From positions 25,739 through 89,738 of the forward strand of contig JBBRBN010000003.1 in NCBI GenBank assembly GCA_038205755.1: DNA of 64,000 nucleotides. The letters are read 5' to 3'. How positions within the stretch are numbered: the first letter of the stretch is position 1; every line of letters begins with the position of its first letter. The stretch is from JANNWF01 sp038205755. GTDB lineage: Bacteria > Pseudomonadota > Gammaproteobacteria > Xanthomonadales > Xanthomonadaceae. The position numbers and the translations under genes are program-made. Below the pieces are notes generated by a model that was not told the origin of the DNA, did no database searches, and saw only the letters and a list, made by a program, of their open reading frames with translations. Positions 45,442 through 54,469 of the stretch are shown here, piece by piece.

Positions 45442-46758
45442 TCAGCGCTGACGGAAGGGTGACCAGGCGGGTTCCCGCACGTCACCATCTGCCAGCACCA
45501 GCCGCTGCCGCACGCGTCCATCGGCGGAAACGGCATATAGCACGCCACGCTTACCCTCGCGGGAGGCGTAGAGCACCATGCTGCCGTTGGGCGCAAAGCT
45601 CGGCGACTCGTCCAGATTGCCCGGCGACAAAACCGACACCTGACCGGGCTCGCCAAAAGACCTGTCAAAAACCGCTATACGATATACGTTCCCGCCCCCT
45701 TGCGCCACTGCAAACTTCTTGCCGTCACAGCAGACGGTGACGCGGGCGTTGTATTCGCCCTGCGACGTGACCCGCTGGGCCTCGCCGCCGGCGGCAGAAA
45801 CACGATAGATCTGCGGCTTGCCGGAGCGGTCCGACGTGAACAGGATGTCGCGGCCATCGGGGGTCCAGGTCGGCTCGGTGTCGATGCCCCAGTGGCGAGT
45901 GATCTGGGTCAGCTCGCGGCTGCCGAGGTCCATGATGTGGATCTCCGGATTGCCGCTGCGTGACAGAGTCAGTGCGAGCCGACTGCCATCCGGCGAGAAC
46001 GACGGCGCGCCGTTGATGCCGCGAAAGCTGGCGACCGCTTCGCGAGCGCCGGTGGTGATTTCCTGGATGTAGATCGACGAGTTGCCGCGCTCAAAGCTGA
46101 CGTAAGCCAGCCTGCGGCCATCCGGGCTCCAGGACGGCGACAGCAGAGGCTCGCGCGAGCGCACCACCACCTGCGGGTTGTGGCCATCGGAATCCGCCAC
46201 CATCAGCGCGTACTGGGTGTTCTGGCCCAGGCCGGTAGCGGTGACGTAGGCAATGCGGGTCCAGAACGCGCCGCGGATGCCAAGGATTTTCTCGTAAATC
46301 TGGTCGGCCATCTGATGCGCCACGTCGCGCAGATTGCCGGCCCGGCCCATCAGGGCGAGACGCAGCAGCGGCTCCTGCTTGGCAACGTCGAGCAGTTCGA
46401 ACTCGACCCGATAGCCGCCCTCGGAGGCGTCAAGCACCCGCCCAACCACCAGGAAATCCTGTCGCAGCAGCCGCCAGGTCGAGAAGTTGACGTCGGCCAG
46501 GCGCTGCGGCCGCTCGATGACGTCAGCCTCCGACAGCGCGCGAAACGCGCCGGAGCGGTTCAGGTCACCGCGCACGACGGCGGCGATGTCGGTTTCCGGC
46601 AGCGCGCCAACGCCGGTGTAGTCCATCGGCACCACGGCGATGGGCAGGGCCGAGGCGCTGCCCTCGCTGATGGTGATTTCAAGACCCTGGGCGTCGGCAT
46701 TGGTCGCCGCCGCCAACGCCGAGCACACAAGAATCACGCAAGCCAGGAATCGCATCAT
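45442..46758 (-). CDS. tolB: Tol-Pal system translocation protein TolB
   Basis: A 438-residue periplasmic protein: signal peptide (MMRFLACVILVCSALAAATNADA), N-terminal domain to about 170, then a six-bladed beta propeller with repeated SPDG-like turns (LSPSWSPDGRRLAY, APSFSPDGSRLAL, EPTWTPDGRDILF). It takes Pal off the wall under the pull of TolA. ATG 46758 was preferred to the GTG four codons earlier for its GGTGA at suitable spacing; either lies next to or overlaps the tolA end. Confidence 0.95.
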   Translation of the reverse strand: MMRFLACVILVCSALAAATNADAQGLEITISEGSASALPIAVVPMDYTGVGALPETDIAAVVRGDLNRSGAFRALSEADVIERPQRLADVNFSTWRLLRQDFLVVGRVLDASEGGYRVEFELLDVAKQEPLLRLALMGRAGNLRDVAHQMADQIYEKILGIRGAFWTRIAYVTATGLGQNTQYALMVADSDGHNPQVVVRSREPLLSPSWSPDGRRLAYVSFERGNSSIYIQEITTGAREAVASFRGINGAPSFSPDGSRLALTLSRSGNPEIHIMDLGSRELTQITRHWGIDTEPTWTPDGRDILFTSDRSGKPQIYRVSAAGGEAQRVTSQGEYNARVTVCCDGKKFAVAQGGGNVYRIAVFDRSFGEPGQVSVLSPGNLDESPSFAPNGSMVLYASREGKRGVLYAVSADGRVRQRLVLADGDVREPAWSPFRQR

Positions 46759-46762
46759 CGGA

Positions 46763-47686
46763 TTATTCACCGTCGTATCGGAAGTTGAGGCGCAGTTCGC
46801 GTTGGAAAACGGACTCGTAGCCGCGGTAGGGCAATGGCTGCGCCTTGAGAGCCGCCGCCTCGATCGAGCGTCGCGTCAGGTCGTCAGCATTGCAGGGCGT
46901 GCTGACCGATACCTGAATGACCTCGCCGCCGGGGATCTGGACGATCCGCAGCGAGCAGCGGATGCCGGGGCGCGCCGAATCCGGCCGCAGCCAGTTCTGG
47001 GTCACCGCCTGCTGGATGGCTAGCTGATAGCGACCCAGCAGGCTGTCATCGCGCCCGTTGTTGCCCAGCTGCGTAGCGGGTGGCGCATCAACAGCGGCGG
47101 CAGGCGCGGTGGGACGCTCGCGGTCGGCCAGCTGCTTGAGCTTTTCCTCCTCGATCCGGCGTGCGCGCTGCGCCACGTCGAGCTTCCGGCGGATCTCGGC
47201 CAGCTCCTTCTCGCGCGCTTCCTGCTGCTGCGCGAGCCGCTCGCGCTGCTCGGCTTCCTCGCGCTGCTTCTGCGCATCCAGTTCGATCTGCTGCTGCCGG
47301 CGACGCTCGCGATCTTCCTGCTGCGCCTTTTCCTGCGCCTGCTGCAGAGCCAGCTGCGCGGCGCGCTCGGTCTCGCGGGGTTCGGGCCGTGGCGGCGGCG
47401 CCTGCGGGGTTGGCTGCGGCGGCGTTTGAGCCTGCTGCGGCGCTGGCGCTGGCTTTGGTTGCGGTGGCGGCGCGGCAGCAGGAACGGGCGGCGTCGGCTG
47501 CGCCGGTGCCGCCGGCTTGAAGTTGGCCGGCGCGCTCATCAGCACCGCCTCCATCGGGCTGCCGGCCACCGACAGCGGCACCTGCGTCGGGCTGAGCAGC
47601 ATCCCGGCGAAAATCACCGCCACGATCAGAAGGTGGACGCCGATCGAGAGTGCCAGCGCCCGGGCGTTGTCGGTAGGGCGTTCCAT
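46763..47686 (-). CDS. tolA: Tol-Pal system protein TolA
   Basis: A 307-residue inner-membrane protein spanning the periplasm. One N-terminal membrane helix (about 11-30) is followed by a Pro/Ala/Gln-rich stretch (about 55-105), a long Glu/Arg/Gln-rich helix (about 105-195), and the C-terminal TolA-III domain (about 215-307) with AIQQAVTQNWLRPD and two cysteines. TolQ and TolR energise it and it pulls TolB and Pal. The ATG lies 10 bases after tolR. Confidence 0.95.
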   Translation of the reverse strand: MERPTDNARALALSIGVHLLIVAVIFAGMLLSPTQVPLSVAGSPMEAVLMSAPANFKPAAPAQPTPPVPAAAPPPQPKPAPAPQQAQTPPQPTPQAPPPRPEPRETERAAQLALQQAQEKAQQEDRERRRQQQIELDAQKQREEAEQRERLAQQQEAREKELAEIRRKLDVAQRARRIEEEKLKQLADRERPTAPAAAVDAPPATQLGNNGRDDSLLGRYQLAIQQAVTQNWLRPDSARPGIRCSLRIVQIPGGEVIQVSVSTPCNADDLTRRSIEAAALKAQPLPYRGYESVFQRELRLNFRYDGE

Positions 47687-47696
47687 CGGCCAGCGG

Positions 47697-48146
47697 TCAG
47701 CGACCCTTGACGGCAGCAGCCGGCGCGCTCATCAGGCCGACCTTGGTGACACCCGCCGCCTGCAGAATCACCATGCCCTGATAGATCGTGCCGTAGTCAA
47801 CCCGGTGGTCGCCGGCGATCATGACCGCCACTTCCGGGTTGGCGCGGGCGAACGCGGCAACCTTCAGCTGCAGCGTCTCGGCATCGATCTCCTCTGCCGC
47901 GGCGCCCTGCAGCGTCAGGTAATAGCGACCGTCCTGGGTCACCTCGACGATCACCGGGTCCTTTTGCTGCTCAACCGGTTTGGCGTTGGACTGCGGCAGC
48001 TCGATGTCGACACCCAGGTTCAGCAACGGCGCGGTGACCATGAAAATGATCAACAGCACGAGCATCACGTCGATGTACGGAACGACGTTGATCTCGGCCT
48101 TGAGCTTGCGGTGCCGGCGCTGACGGCCGGAAAACGAGGCGGACAT
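47697..48146 (-). CDS. tolR: Tol-Pal system protein TolR
   Basis: A 149-residue ExbD/TolR family protein. One membrane helix carries the essential proton-path aspartate in VVPYIDVMLVLLIIFMVTA (Asp26), then a periplasmic domain ends in VDYGTIYQGMVILQAAGVTKVG. It works with TolQ as the proton-driven stator. Between tolQ and tolA in the operon. Confidence 0.97.
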   Translation of the reverse strand: MSASFSGRQRRHRKLKAEINVVPYIDVMLVLLIIFMVTAPLLNLGVDIELPQSNAKPVEQQKDPVIVEVTQDGRYYLTLQGAAAEEIDAETLQLKVAAFARANPEVAVMIAGDHRVDYGTIYQGMVILQAAGVTKVGLMSAPAAAVKGR

Positions 48147-48194
48147 GGACGCTCCTAACGCGGCGGCAGGCGACGTGGGGTCATGCGCACGGAC

Positions 48195-49007
48195 TCAGTG
48201 CTCATCGGCGTGCGACTGGCGCTGCAGGATCGAACTGAACTCTTCTCCAAACGCCTCGTAGCGCACGTTCAGCCGCTCGACCCGGGTCGAGTAGCGGTTG
48301 AAGGCGACCACTGCCGGAATGGCGGCGAACAGGCCCATCGCGGTCGCAATCAGCGCTTCGGAGATGCCCGGCGCGACCGTTGCGATGGTCGCCTCCTTGA
48401 CGTTGGAGAGGCTGTGGAAGCTGATCATGATTCCCCACACCGTGCCCAGCAGCCCGACATACGGGCTGATCGAACCGACCGTGGCGAGAAACTCAAGGTT
48501 GTGTTCGAGCGTGTCGACCTCGCGCGACAGCTGCGCGCGCATGGCCCGCTGCGCGCCCTCAAGCTGGGTCCGGGCGTCGATCGCCTTCTTCTGGCGCAGC
48601 CGCGCGAACTCGCGGAAGCCGGCTTCGAACACCGCTTCCAGGCCTTCGACCTGACGGTCCTTCTGGGTCGCATCGCGAAACAGGCTGGAGAGATCCGCAC
48701 CGGACCAGAAGCGCTCCTCGAAGGCGTTTGCTTCTTTGGACGCAGCATCCAGCCCCTGCTTCTTGCGAAAAATGATCATCCAGGAAGCGATCGACGCCAG
48801 CACCAGGATCAGCATGACCGCCTGCACCGGAATGCTCGCATGCAGCATCAGGTGGACCAGGTCGAGGCCCTCGCTGCTGACCACCAGTGCCGCAGCAGGG
48901 ACTTCTTCCGGCAGTGCCGGAATCGCGTCCTGCGCCGCCGCCAGCAGCGGGGACAGGGTCAGCACCGCCCCGGCAAGGGCGCGACGCAGCAGAAAGTACT
49001 CGGACAT
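48195..49007 (-). CDS. tolQ: Tol-Pal system protein TolQ with extended N-terminus
   Basis: A 270-residue MotA/TolQ/ExbB proton channel, about 40 residues longer than E. coli TolQ. The core starts at VHLMLHASIPVQAVMLILV, with the other two membrane helices at YVGLLGTVWGIMISF and ISEALIATAMGLFAAIPAVVAFN. The extra N-terminus (LLRRALAGAVLTLSPLLAAAQ) resembles a signal peptide or an extra helix. ATG 49007 was chosen because GGAG lies eight bases upstream; another ATG at 49013 overlaps the ybgC stop. If cleaved, the mature protein would be normal length. Confidence 0.94.
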   Translation of the reverse strand: MSEYFLLRRALAGAVLTLSPLLAAAQDAIPALPEEVPAAALVVSSEGLDLVHLMLHASIPVQAVMLILVLASIASWMIIFRKKQGLDAASKEANAFEERFWSGADLSSLFRDATQKDRQVEGLEAVFEAGFREFARLRQKKAIDARTQLEGAQRAMRAQLSREVDTLEHNLEFLATVGSISPYVGLLGTVWGIMISFHSLSNVKEATIATVAPGISEALIATAMGLFAAIPAVVAFNRYSTRVERLNVRYEAFGEEFSSILQRQSHADEH

Positions 49008-49012
49008 CGACA

Positions 49013-49462
49013 TCACTCCGCAGAAAGTTTGTTGCGTGTTGTTTGGCAAACGGGCCGCAGCATTGCGGCCAGTTCGGAGGGAATCGGCGCTGGCCGGAAA
49101 TCGCTGCCGCGCAGACACACCGCACGAATTCTGGCCCGCAGCAGCAGCGTCGCATCGGCCGGCCGGATCAGCTGCTGCGCAAACAGCAGACTGGCCCCAC
49201 GCAGCTCGATCAGCTCGACGCTGGCCTGCAGCTCATCGTCGAGCCGCGCCGGTGAGAGAAAATCAAGCTGCGCCGAGCTGACCGCGAAAATGCGATCCGC
49301 CTGCCGTTTGAGTTCGCTTTGCACCACGCCCAGTCCCCGCAGCCACTCGCTGCGGGCGCGCTCGATCAAGCGCAGGTAGCTGGCGTGGTAAACCACCCCG
49401 CCGGCGTCGGTATCTTCCCAGTACACGCGTAGCGGCCAGCTGAACGCGAGCGGATCGCTCAT
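49013..49462 (-). CDS. ybgC: Acyl-CoA thioesterase YbgC
   Basis: A 149-residue hotdog-fold thioesterase. VYWEDTDAGGVVYHASYLRL contains the catalytic Asp of the 4-hydroxybenzoyl-CoA thioesterase type (about residue 17). YbgC opens the tol-pal operon in most gammaproteobacteria and interacts with phospholipid synthesis enzymes. It starts with ATG overlapping the ruvB stop (ATGA), which connects the ruv and tol operons here. Confidence 0.94.
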   Translation of the reverse strand: MSDPLAFSWPLRVYWEDTDAGGVVYHASYLRLIERARSEWLRGLGVVQSELKRQADRIFAVSSAQLDFLSPARLDDELQASVELIELRGASLLFAQQLIRPADATLLLRARIRAVCLRGSDFRPAPIPSELAAMLRPVCQTTRNKLSAE

Positions 49463-50496
49463 CCGTCAGCACCCTCATCGAACAGGTCGCCTGGTCTTCC
49501 CGCCGGCGCCTTGAGCCCCAGATGTCGATAGGCCTTGGCCGACGCCATGCGGCCTCGGGCGGTGCGAATCAGATACCCCTGCTGGATCAGATACGGCTCG
49601 ATGACGTCTTCCAGCGTGCCGCGCTCCTCCGACAGTCCGGCGGCCAGTGACTCCACGCCCACCGGCCCGCCGTCGAAGTTCTCGATGATCGTTCGCAGCA
49701 GCCGGCGATCAAGCTCGTCAAACCCTTCGGGGTCGACTTTGAGCATGCGCATCGCGGCCTCGGCTGCGGCACTGGTGATGCGGCCGTCGCCGCGCACCTG
49801 GGCATAGTCACGGGCGCGCCGCAGCAGGCGGTTGGCGATGCGCGGCGTACCGCGCGAACGCTTGGCGATCTCGGCCGAACCTTCGGCCTCGCACGGGATG
49901 CCAAAGATCTGCGCCGAACGCTGGACGATCCGGGTCAGCTCGGCAGGCGTGTAGAACTGCAGCCGCTGGACAATGCCGAAGCGATCCCGCAGCGGACCGG
50001 TCAGCAGGCCGGCGCGAGTGGTGGCGCCGATCAGGGTGAACGGCGGCAGGTCGAGCTTGATCGAGCGGGCGGCAGGGCCTTCGCCGATCATGATGTCGAT
50101 CTGGTAGTCCTCCATCGCCGGATACAGGACCTCCTCGACCACCGGCGACAGCCGATGAATCTCATCCACGAACAGCACGTCGTGCGGCTGCAGGTTGGTC
50201 AACAGCGCGGCCAGGTCACCGGCGCGTTCGATCACCGGCCCGGAGGTCTGCCGCAGCTGCACGCCCATCTCGTTGGCGATGACGTGGGCCAGCGTGGTCT
50301 TGCCCAGACCGGGCGGACCAAAGATCAGCACATGGTCAAGCGCATCGCCACGGCGCCTAGCCGCCTCGATGAAGATTTTCATCTGCTCGCGCACCGCTTC
50401 CTGGCCGAGATACTCGTCCAGCCGCTTGGGCCGGATGCTGGCTTCGAGCGCCTCGTCCTCGCTGCTGGCCGCGCCGGTGATGACCCGATCCTTCAC
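49459..50496 (-). CDS. ruvB: Holliday junction helicase motor RuvB
   Basis: A 345-residue AAA+ motor of branch migration. Walker A FGPPGLGKTTLAHV, Walker B LFVDEIHRL, sensor LIGATTRAGLL, and a C-terminal winged helix with YLIQQGYLIRTARGR. Start GTG 50496 overlaps the ruvA stop (GTGA). Confidence 0.98.
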   Translation of the reverse strand: MKDRVITGAASSEDEALEASIRPKRLDEYLGQEAVREQMKIFIEAARRRGDALDHVLIFGPPGLGKTTLAHVIANEMGVQLRQTSGPVIERAGDLAALLTNLQPHDVLFVDEIHRLSPVVEEVLYPAMEDYQIDIMIGEGPAARSIKLDLPPFTLIGATTRAGLLTGPLRDRFGIVQRLQFYTPAELTRIVQRSAQIFGIPCEAEGSAEIAKRSRGTPRIANRLLRRARDYAQVRGDGRITSAAAEAAMRMLKVDPEGFDELDRRLLRTIIENFDGGPVGVESLAAGLSEERGTLEDVIEPYLIQQGYLIRTARGRMASAKAYRHLGLKAPAGRPGDLFDEGADG

Positions 50497-51086
50497 TGCC
50501 GCAGCGCCGACCGCAGCGCCTTGCGGATGATCGCCTCGGCGGTGTCACCTTCCGCAGCAGCCTGCGCCACCATGCGGGCGATCTCGACCGGTTTGTAACC
50601 CAGCGCCTGCAGCGCGACGCTGGCTTCAGACACCGGGTCGGTCGGCACCGGCGCGCCCCCGACCCGGCCCAGGCTGCTGCTGCCGCCGGCAACCCGGTCG
50701 CGCAGCTCGACGACGATGCGCTCGGCGGTCTTCTTGCCGATCCCCGGCACCCGCGTCAGCGCCGCGACATCGGCGGCCTGGACCAGCTTGGCGAAGGCAT
50801 CCACGCTCACCCCCGACAGCACGGCCAGCGCGATCTTGGCGCCGATACCGGTGACTTTCTGCAGATCGCGGAACAGCCTCCGCTCAGCCTCGTGCAGGAA
50901 GCCGTAAAGCGCAACGCTGTCCTCCTTGACCGCATGGTGAGTGAACAGGGTGACTTCGCGACCGATCTCCGGCAGGTCGTAGATCGTGCTCATCGGCGCT
51001 TCCAGCTCATAGCCGACGCCGCCGACGTCGATCATCAGTCCCGGCGGCTGCTTGTAGACCAGGATGCCCTTCAGCCGGCCAATCAT
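50493..51086 (-). CDS. ruvA: Holliday junction binding protein RuvA
   Basis: A 197-residue RuvA: N-terminal OB fold (MIGRLKGILVYKQPP), two helix-hairpin-helix motifs (VTGIGAKIALAVLSG and VPGIGKKTAERIV) and the C-terminal RuvB-binding domain with LQALGYKPVEIARMV. Overlaps ruvC (ATGA at 51083-51086). Confidence 0.98.
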   Translation of the reverse strand: MIGRLKGILVYKQPPGLMIDVGGVGYELEAPMSTIYDLPEIGREVTLFTHHAVKEDSVALYGFLHEAERRLFRDLQKVTGIGAKIALAVLSGVSVDAFAKLVQAADVAALTRVPGIGKKTAERIVVELRDRVAGGSSSLGRVGGAPVPTDPVSEASVALQALGYKPVEIARMVAQAAAEGDTAEAIIRKALRSALRQ

Positions 51087-51664
51087 CGGCGGCCACCCCG
51101 GCCCGAACGCCGCCGCAGCAGCACTGACGCGGCCACTCCGGTGCGCTCCGCCAGCGTGCGCGAGTGTGCATGGGTGATCGCCACCGCCAGCGCATCCGCC
51201 GCATCGGCCTGCAGCGCCCCGCTGAGCCCGAGCAGCACGCCCACCATATGCTGGACCTGCGCCTTGTCGGCGATGCCGCGGCCGACCACCGCATTCTTTA
51301 CCTGCATCGGCGAGTACTCGTGCAGCGGCAGGTCGCGCTGCACCACGGCACAGATCGCCGCACCGCGGGCCTGGCCGAGCTTGAGCGCGGAATCGGCATT
51401 CTTTGCCATGAACACCCGCTCCACCGCCACCTCATCCGGCCGGAAGCGGTCAATCAGCCCGCCGACGCCCTCCAGAATGGCCTTCAGCCGGCGCGGAAAG
51501 TCTTCGGCGCCAGCCACCAGCAGCGCCTCGTGATGCACGTGTCGACAGTTGCCGGTGGCGTCGGCGTCGACCACGCCGACGCCGGTACGCTGGCTGCCGG
51601 GATCGATGCCGAGGATGCGCGTCGAACCGGCAATCGGGACTCGCAGCTCGGCTCTGGGGATCAT
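51083..51664 (-). CDS. ruvC: Holliday junction endonuclease RuvC
   Basis: A 193-residue RNase H-like resolvase. Catalytic acids: RILGIDPGSQRTG (first Asp), VAVERVFMAKNADS (Glu) and ADAADALAVAITHAH (final Asp pair). First gene of the ruvC-ruvA-ruvB-ybgC-tol unit; the 237 bases upstream hold no evident promoter or gene. Confidence 0.97.
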   Translation of the reverse strand: MIPRAELRVPIAGSTRILGIDPGSQRTGVGVVDADATGNCRHVHHEALLVAGAEDFPRRLKAILEGVGGLIDRFRPDEVAVERVFMAKNADSALKLGQARGAAICAVVQRDLPLHEYSPMQVKNAVVGRGIADKAQVQHMVGVLLGLSGALQADAADALAVAITHAHSRTLAERTGVAASVLLRRRSGRGGRR

Positions 51665-51901
51665 GACTGCACGCGGTCCTGAACGCCGTCGGCCGCTGCG
51701 CGTTGGGCGCAGATGTCGTTCAAATCAGTGCCGGGATTCGAACGCGTCGCGAGCGGACCTCGCCGAAAATTGCGATCTGCGCGGTTCGTCTGATCGCCAC
51801 TAGTCTGCGCGATGGTGGCCCACTTGCTGTGTCCTGCCATGGGTCCGATGGTGACTCGATGTGCTGCCGGATATTAGCACGGCACCCCAACGTGACTGCG
51901 G

Positions 51902-52522
51902 TCACGCGCCGCGATCAAACCGTCCATGGCGCAGGAAAAATGCGCACTGCGCGGCCGCCTGCGCCGAGACCAGCAGTCCGCTGTGGCTGGCATCCACGCA
52001 CACATGGTCGGTCAAGCCGGCAACGCGGGTTTCATGGACGGCCACGGTGCCGTCATGTTGGCCTTCGATAGGCGCGACCCAGCGACCCAGGCCGCGCCCA
52101 CGGGTACCCGCAACCACCCCAACATCGCGGTTTGTCGGCACTGCAACGCCGCGCTTGAGCAACTCGACACTGCGCCCGACCAGAACACCCAGTCCGCGTG
52201 CCTGCAGGCTGGCAGCGGACCCGCTGCCAGCGATCGGTGAACCCAGACAGACCACCCGCCCCGGCGGCAGGTCGGTGATGTAGGCGTGCAGTGCCAGCGC
52301 AGTGACGCCACCCAGACTGTGCCCGACCAGATGCACCGGCCCAGGGCCGCTGCTGGCAACCCAGCGCGCGAGGCGCTGCAACGAGGCCTCTGGCCGCGAC
52401 CACAGCGTCGCGTAGGGAAAACACTGCACGCCAAAACCGGCCTGGCGCAGCCGCCGCGCCAGCAGCCACAGCGCCGGGCGGCGCATCCACAGACCGTGCA
52501 GCAACAGCACATTTTCCTGCAT
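51902..52522 (-). CDS. Small alpha/beta hydrolase
   Basis: A 206-residue serine hydrolase: LLLHGLWMRRPALW (oxyanion loop), nucleophile elbow VGHSLGGVTALAL (Ser about 74), and a late HVCVDASHSGLL that supplies the catalytic His. It resembles short lipase-like or acetyltransferase-annotated hydrolases of proteobacteria; the substrate is unknown. ATG 52522 has GAGG seven bases upstream, better than the adjacent GTG. It lies 24 bases after aspS on the same strand. Confidence 0.8.
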   Translation of the reverse strand: MQENVLLLHGLWMRRPALWLLARRLRQAGFGVQCFPYATLWSRPEASLQRLARWVASSGPGPVHLVGHSLGGVTALALHAYITDLPPGRVVCLGSPIAGSGSAASLQARGLGVLVGRSVELLKRGVAVPTNRDVGVVAGTRGRGLGRWVAPIEGQHDGTVAVHETRVAGLTDHVCVDASHSGLLVSAQAAAQCAFFLRHGRFDRGA

Positions 52523-52546
52523 CACCGGGCCTCGGGCTAAGCGAAT

Positions 52547-54304
52547 TCAGGCTTTCGGCACCACCCGCACATGCAGCTCGGCCAGCTGCGCGTCGGCAAT
52601 CGGCGATGGTGCGCCGGTCATCAGGCATTGCGCGGTGGTCGTCTTGGGGAACGCAATGACGTCGCGGATGGAGTCGGTGCCGGCCATCAGCGCCGCAATC
52701 CGATCAATCCCAAAGGCAATGCCACCATGCGGCGGCGCGCCGTGACGCAGGGCATCCAGAAGAAATCCGAACTTGGCCTCGGCCTCCTCGGCGCCAATGC
52801 CAAGCAGATCAAACACTGCGCTCTGCATGTCCGGCCGATGGATGCGGATCGAGCCGCCACCAATCTCGTTGCCGTTCAGCACCATGTCGTAGCCGCGTGA
52901 AACCGCGCTGTGGGCGTTGGCCTTGAGGTCGGCAATGTCATCAACCGCAGGCGCGGTGAACGGGTGATGCAGGGCGACGAAGCGGCCCGCCTCCGCGTCC
53001 CACTCGAACATCGGAAAGTCGATGACCCACAGCGGTCGCCAGCTGTTCTCGATCAGCCCCAGATCCTTGCCGACCTTCAGCCGCAGCGCGCCCATGTAGT
53101 CACACACGGCCGTGTACGGTCCTGCTCCAAACAGCAGCAGATCTCCCGACTGTGCGCCGGCCGCTGCCAGCAGCGCCGCCAGCGCAGGGTCGTCGAAGAA
53201 CTTGCTGATCGGCGAATTGATGCCCTCCCGGCCTTTGCCAATGTCGTCAACCTTGATCCAGGCCAGGCCCTTGGCGCCAAAGCGGGCGGCATACGCGCCG
53301 AGGTCATCAATCTGTTTGCGCGACCAGCTCGAGGCCATCGGCAAGCGCAGGCCCGCGATCCGTCCATCGGCGCTGTCGGCCCAGTCAGCAAAGACCTTGA
53401 AGCCGCAGCCGCGAACCGCGTCCGCCACATCCACCAGCTCCAGTGGATTCCGCAGGTCCGGCTTGTCGGATCCAAACCGGCGCATCGCCTCGGCGTAGGT
53501 CAGGCGCGGAAACGGCTGATCCAGCGCCACCTCCATCACGTCGCGGAACACGTCGCGGATCAAGCCCTCGACGCAGTCCTGCACGGCGCGTTCGTCAACC
53601 CAGGCAAACTCCATGTCGAGCTGGGTGAACTCGAGCTGGCGATCGGCCCGCAGCGCTTCGTCGCGGAAGCAGCGCGCAATCTGGTAGTAGCGATCAAAGC
53701 CGGCCACCATGAGGATCTGCTTGAACAGCTGCGGCGACTGCGGCAGCGCGTAGAACTCACCGGGATGCAGGCGCGCCGGCACCAGAAAGTCGCGCGCACC
53801 TTCCGGCGTCGCCTTGGTCAGGATTGGGGTTTCGATGTCCTGGAAGTCGCGCGCGTCCAGCCATCGGCGCAGCGCCTGGACCAGGCGGATGCGGATGCGC
53901 ATGGCGCGCTGCATCTCGGGCCGCCGCAGGTCCAGGTAGCGATACTTCAGGCGCACCTCTTCGCCCGGCGTCTCGTGAAAATGGTAAGGCAGGTTCTGCG
54001 CGCGATTGACGATCTCGATGTGCTCGGCGCGCACTTCGACGCTGCCGCTTTTCAGACGGGAGTTGACGCTGTGCCGGGCCCGCACCACGCCGGTGATGCG
54101 CAGGCAGTCCTCATATCCGACCCGGGCGGCGGCCGCGAACGCCGGGTGATCCGGCTCTGCCACCACCTGCACTATGCCTTCGTGGTCACGCAGGTCGATG
54201 AAGCACACGCCGCCAAGGTTCCGGGCCACGTCGGCCCAGCCGCACAGGGTGACCGTCTGGCCAATGAGGGCGTCATTCACGAGGCCGCAAAAATGGGTAC
54301 GCAT
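52547..54304 (-). CDS. aspS: Aspartyl-tRNA synthetase
   Basis: A 585-residue class IIb synthetase. Anticodon-binding OB fold (about 1-110), motif 2 in FRDEALRADRQLEFTQLD, motif 3 in GIAFGIDRIAALMAG, and the bacterial-type GAD insertion in the middle. ATG 54304 (MRTHFCGLVND) is where the conserved sequence begins. Whether it is discriminating (Asp only) or charges tRNA-Asn too is not decided from this alone. Confidence 0.97.
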   Translation of the reverse strand: MRTHFCGLVNDALIGQTVTLCGWADVARNLGGVCFIDLRDHEGIVQVVAEPDHPAFAAAARVGYEDCLRITGVVRARHSVNSRLKSGSVEVRAEHIEIVNRAQNLPYHFHETPGEEVRLKYRYLDLRRPEMQRAMRIRIRLVQALRRWLDARDFQDIETPILTKATPEGARDFLVPARLHPGEFYALPQSPQLFKQILMVAGFDRYYQIARCFRDEALRADRQLEFTQLDMEFAWVDERAVQDCVEGLIRDVFRDVMEVALDQPFPRLTYAEAMRRFGSDKPDLRNPLELVDVADAVRGCGFKVFADWADSADGRIAGLRLPMASSWSRKQIDDLGAYAARFGAKGLAWIKVDDIGKGREGINSPISKFFDDPALAALLAAAGAQSGDLLLFGAGPYTAVCDYMGALRLKVGKDLGLIENSWRPLWVIDFPMFEWDAEAGRFVALHHPFTAPAVDDIADLKANAHSAVSRGYDMVLNGNEIGGGSIRIHRPDMQSAVFDLLGIGAEEAEAKFGFLLDALRHGAPPHGGIAFGIDRIAALMAGTDSIRDVIAFPKTTTAQCLMTGAPSPIADAQLAELHVRVVPKA

Positions 54305-54469
54305 GGCAACTCCACAGGCCGACAGCGGCCGCAAAAGCCGACTAGTGTAGGGCGCAGCGATGCCCAGCGGGCTGACCGGCCCCTGACCAGCAGGACTCGC
54401 GCCTCGCGCTTGCATTCCATTCAGGCGCCGGGCGTAATGCTTGCCGAACTGCTCGCCGACGGACCCGCC

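Noticed and set aside
52910..54469. Open frame in phase with the DUF3011 gene that would add 520 residues to its start
   Set aside because: It is antisense to aspS throughout, has no conserved motifs, and a proper signal peptide begins at 54470.
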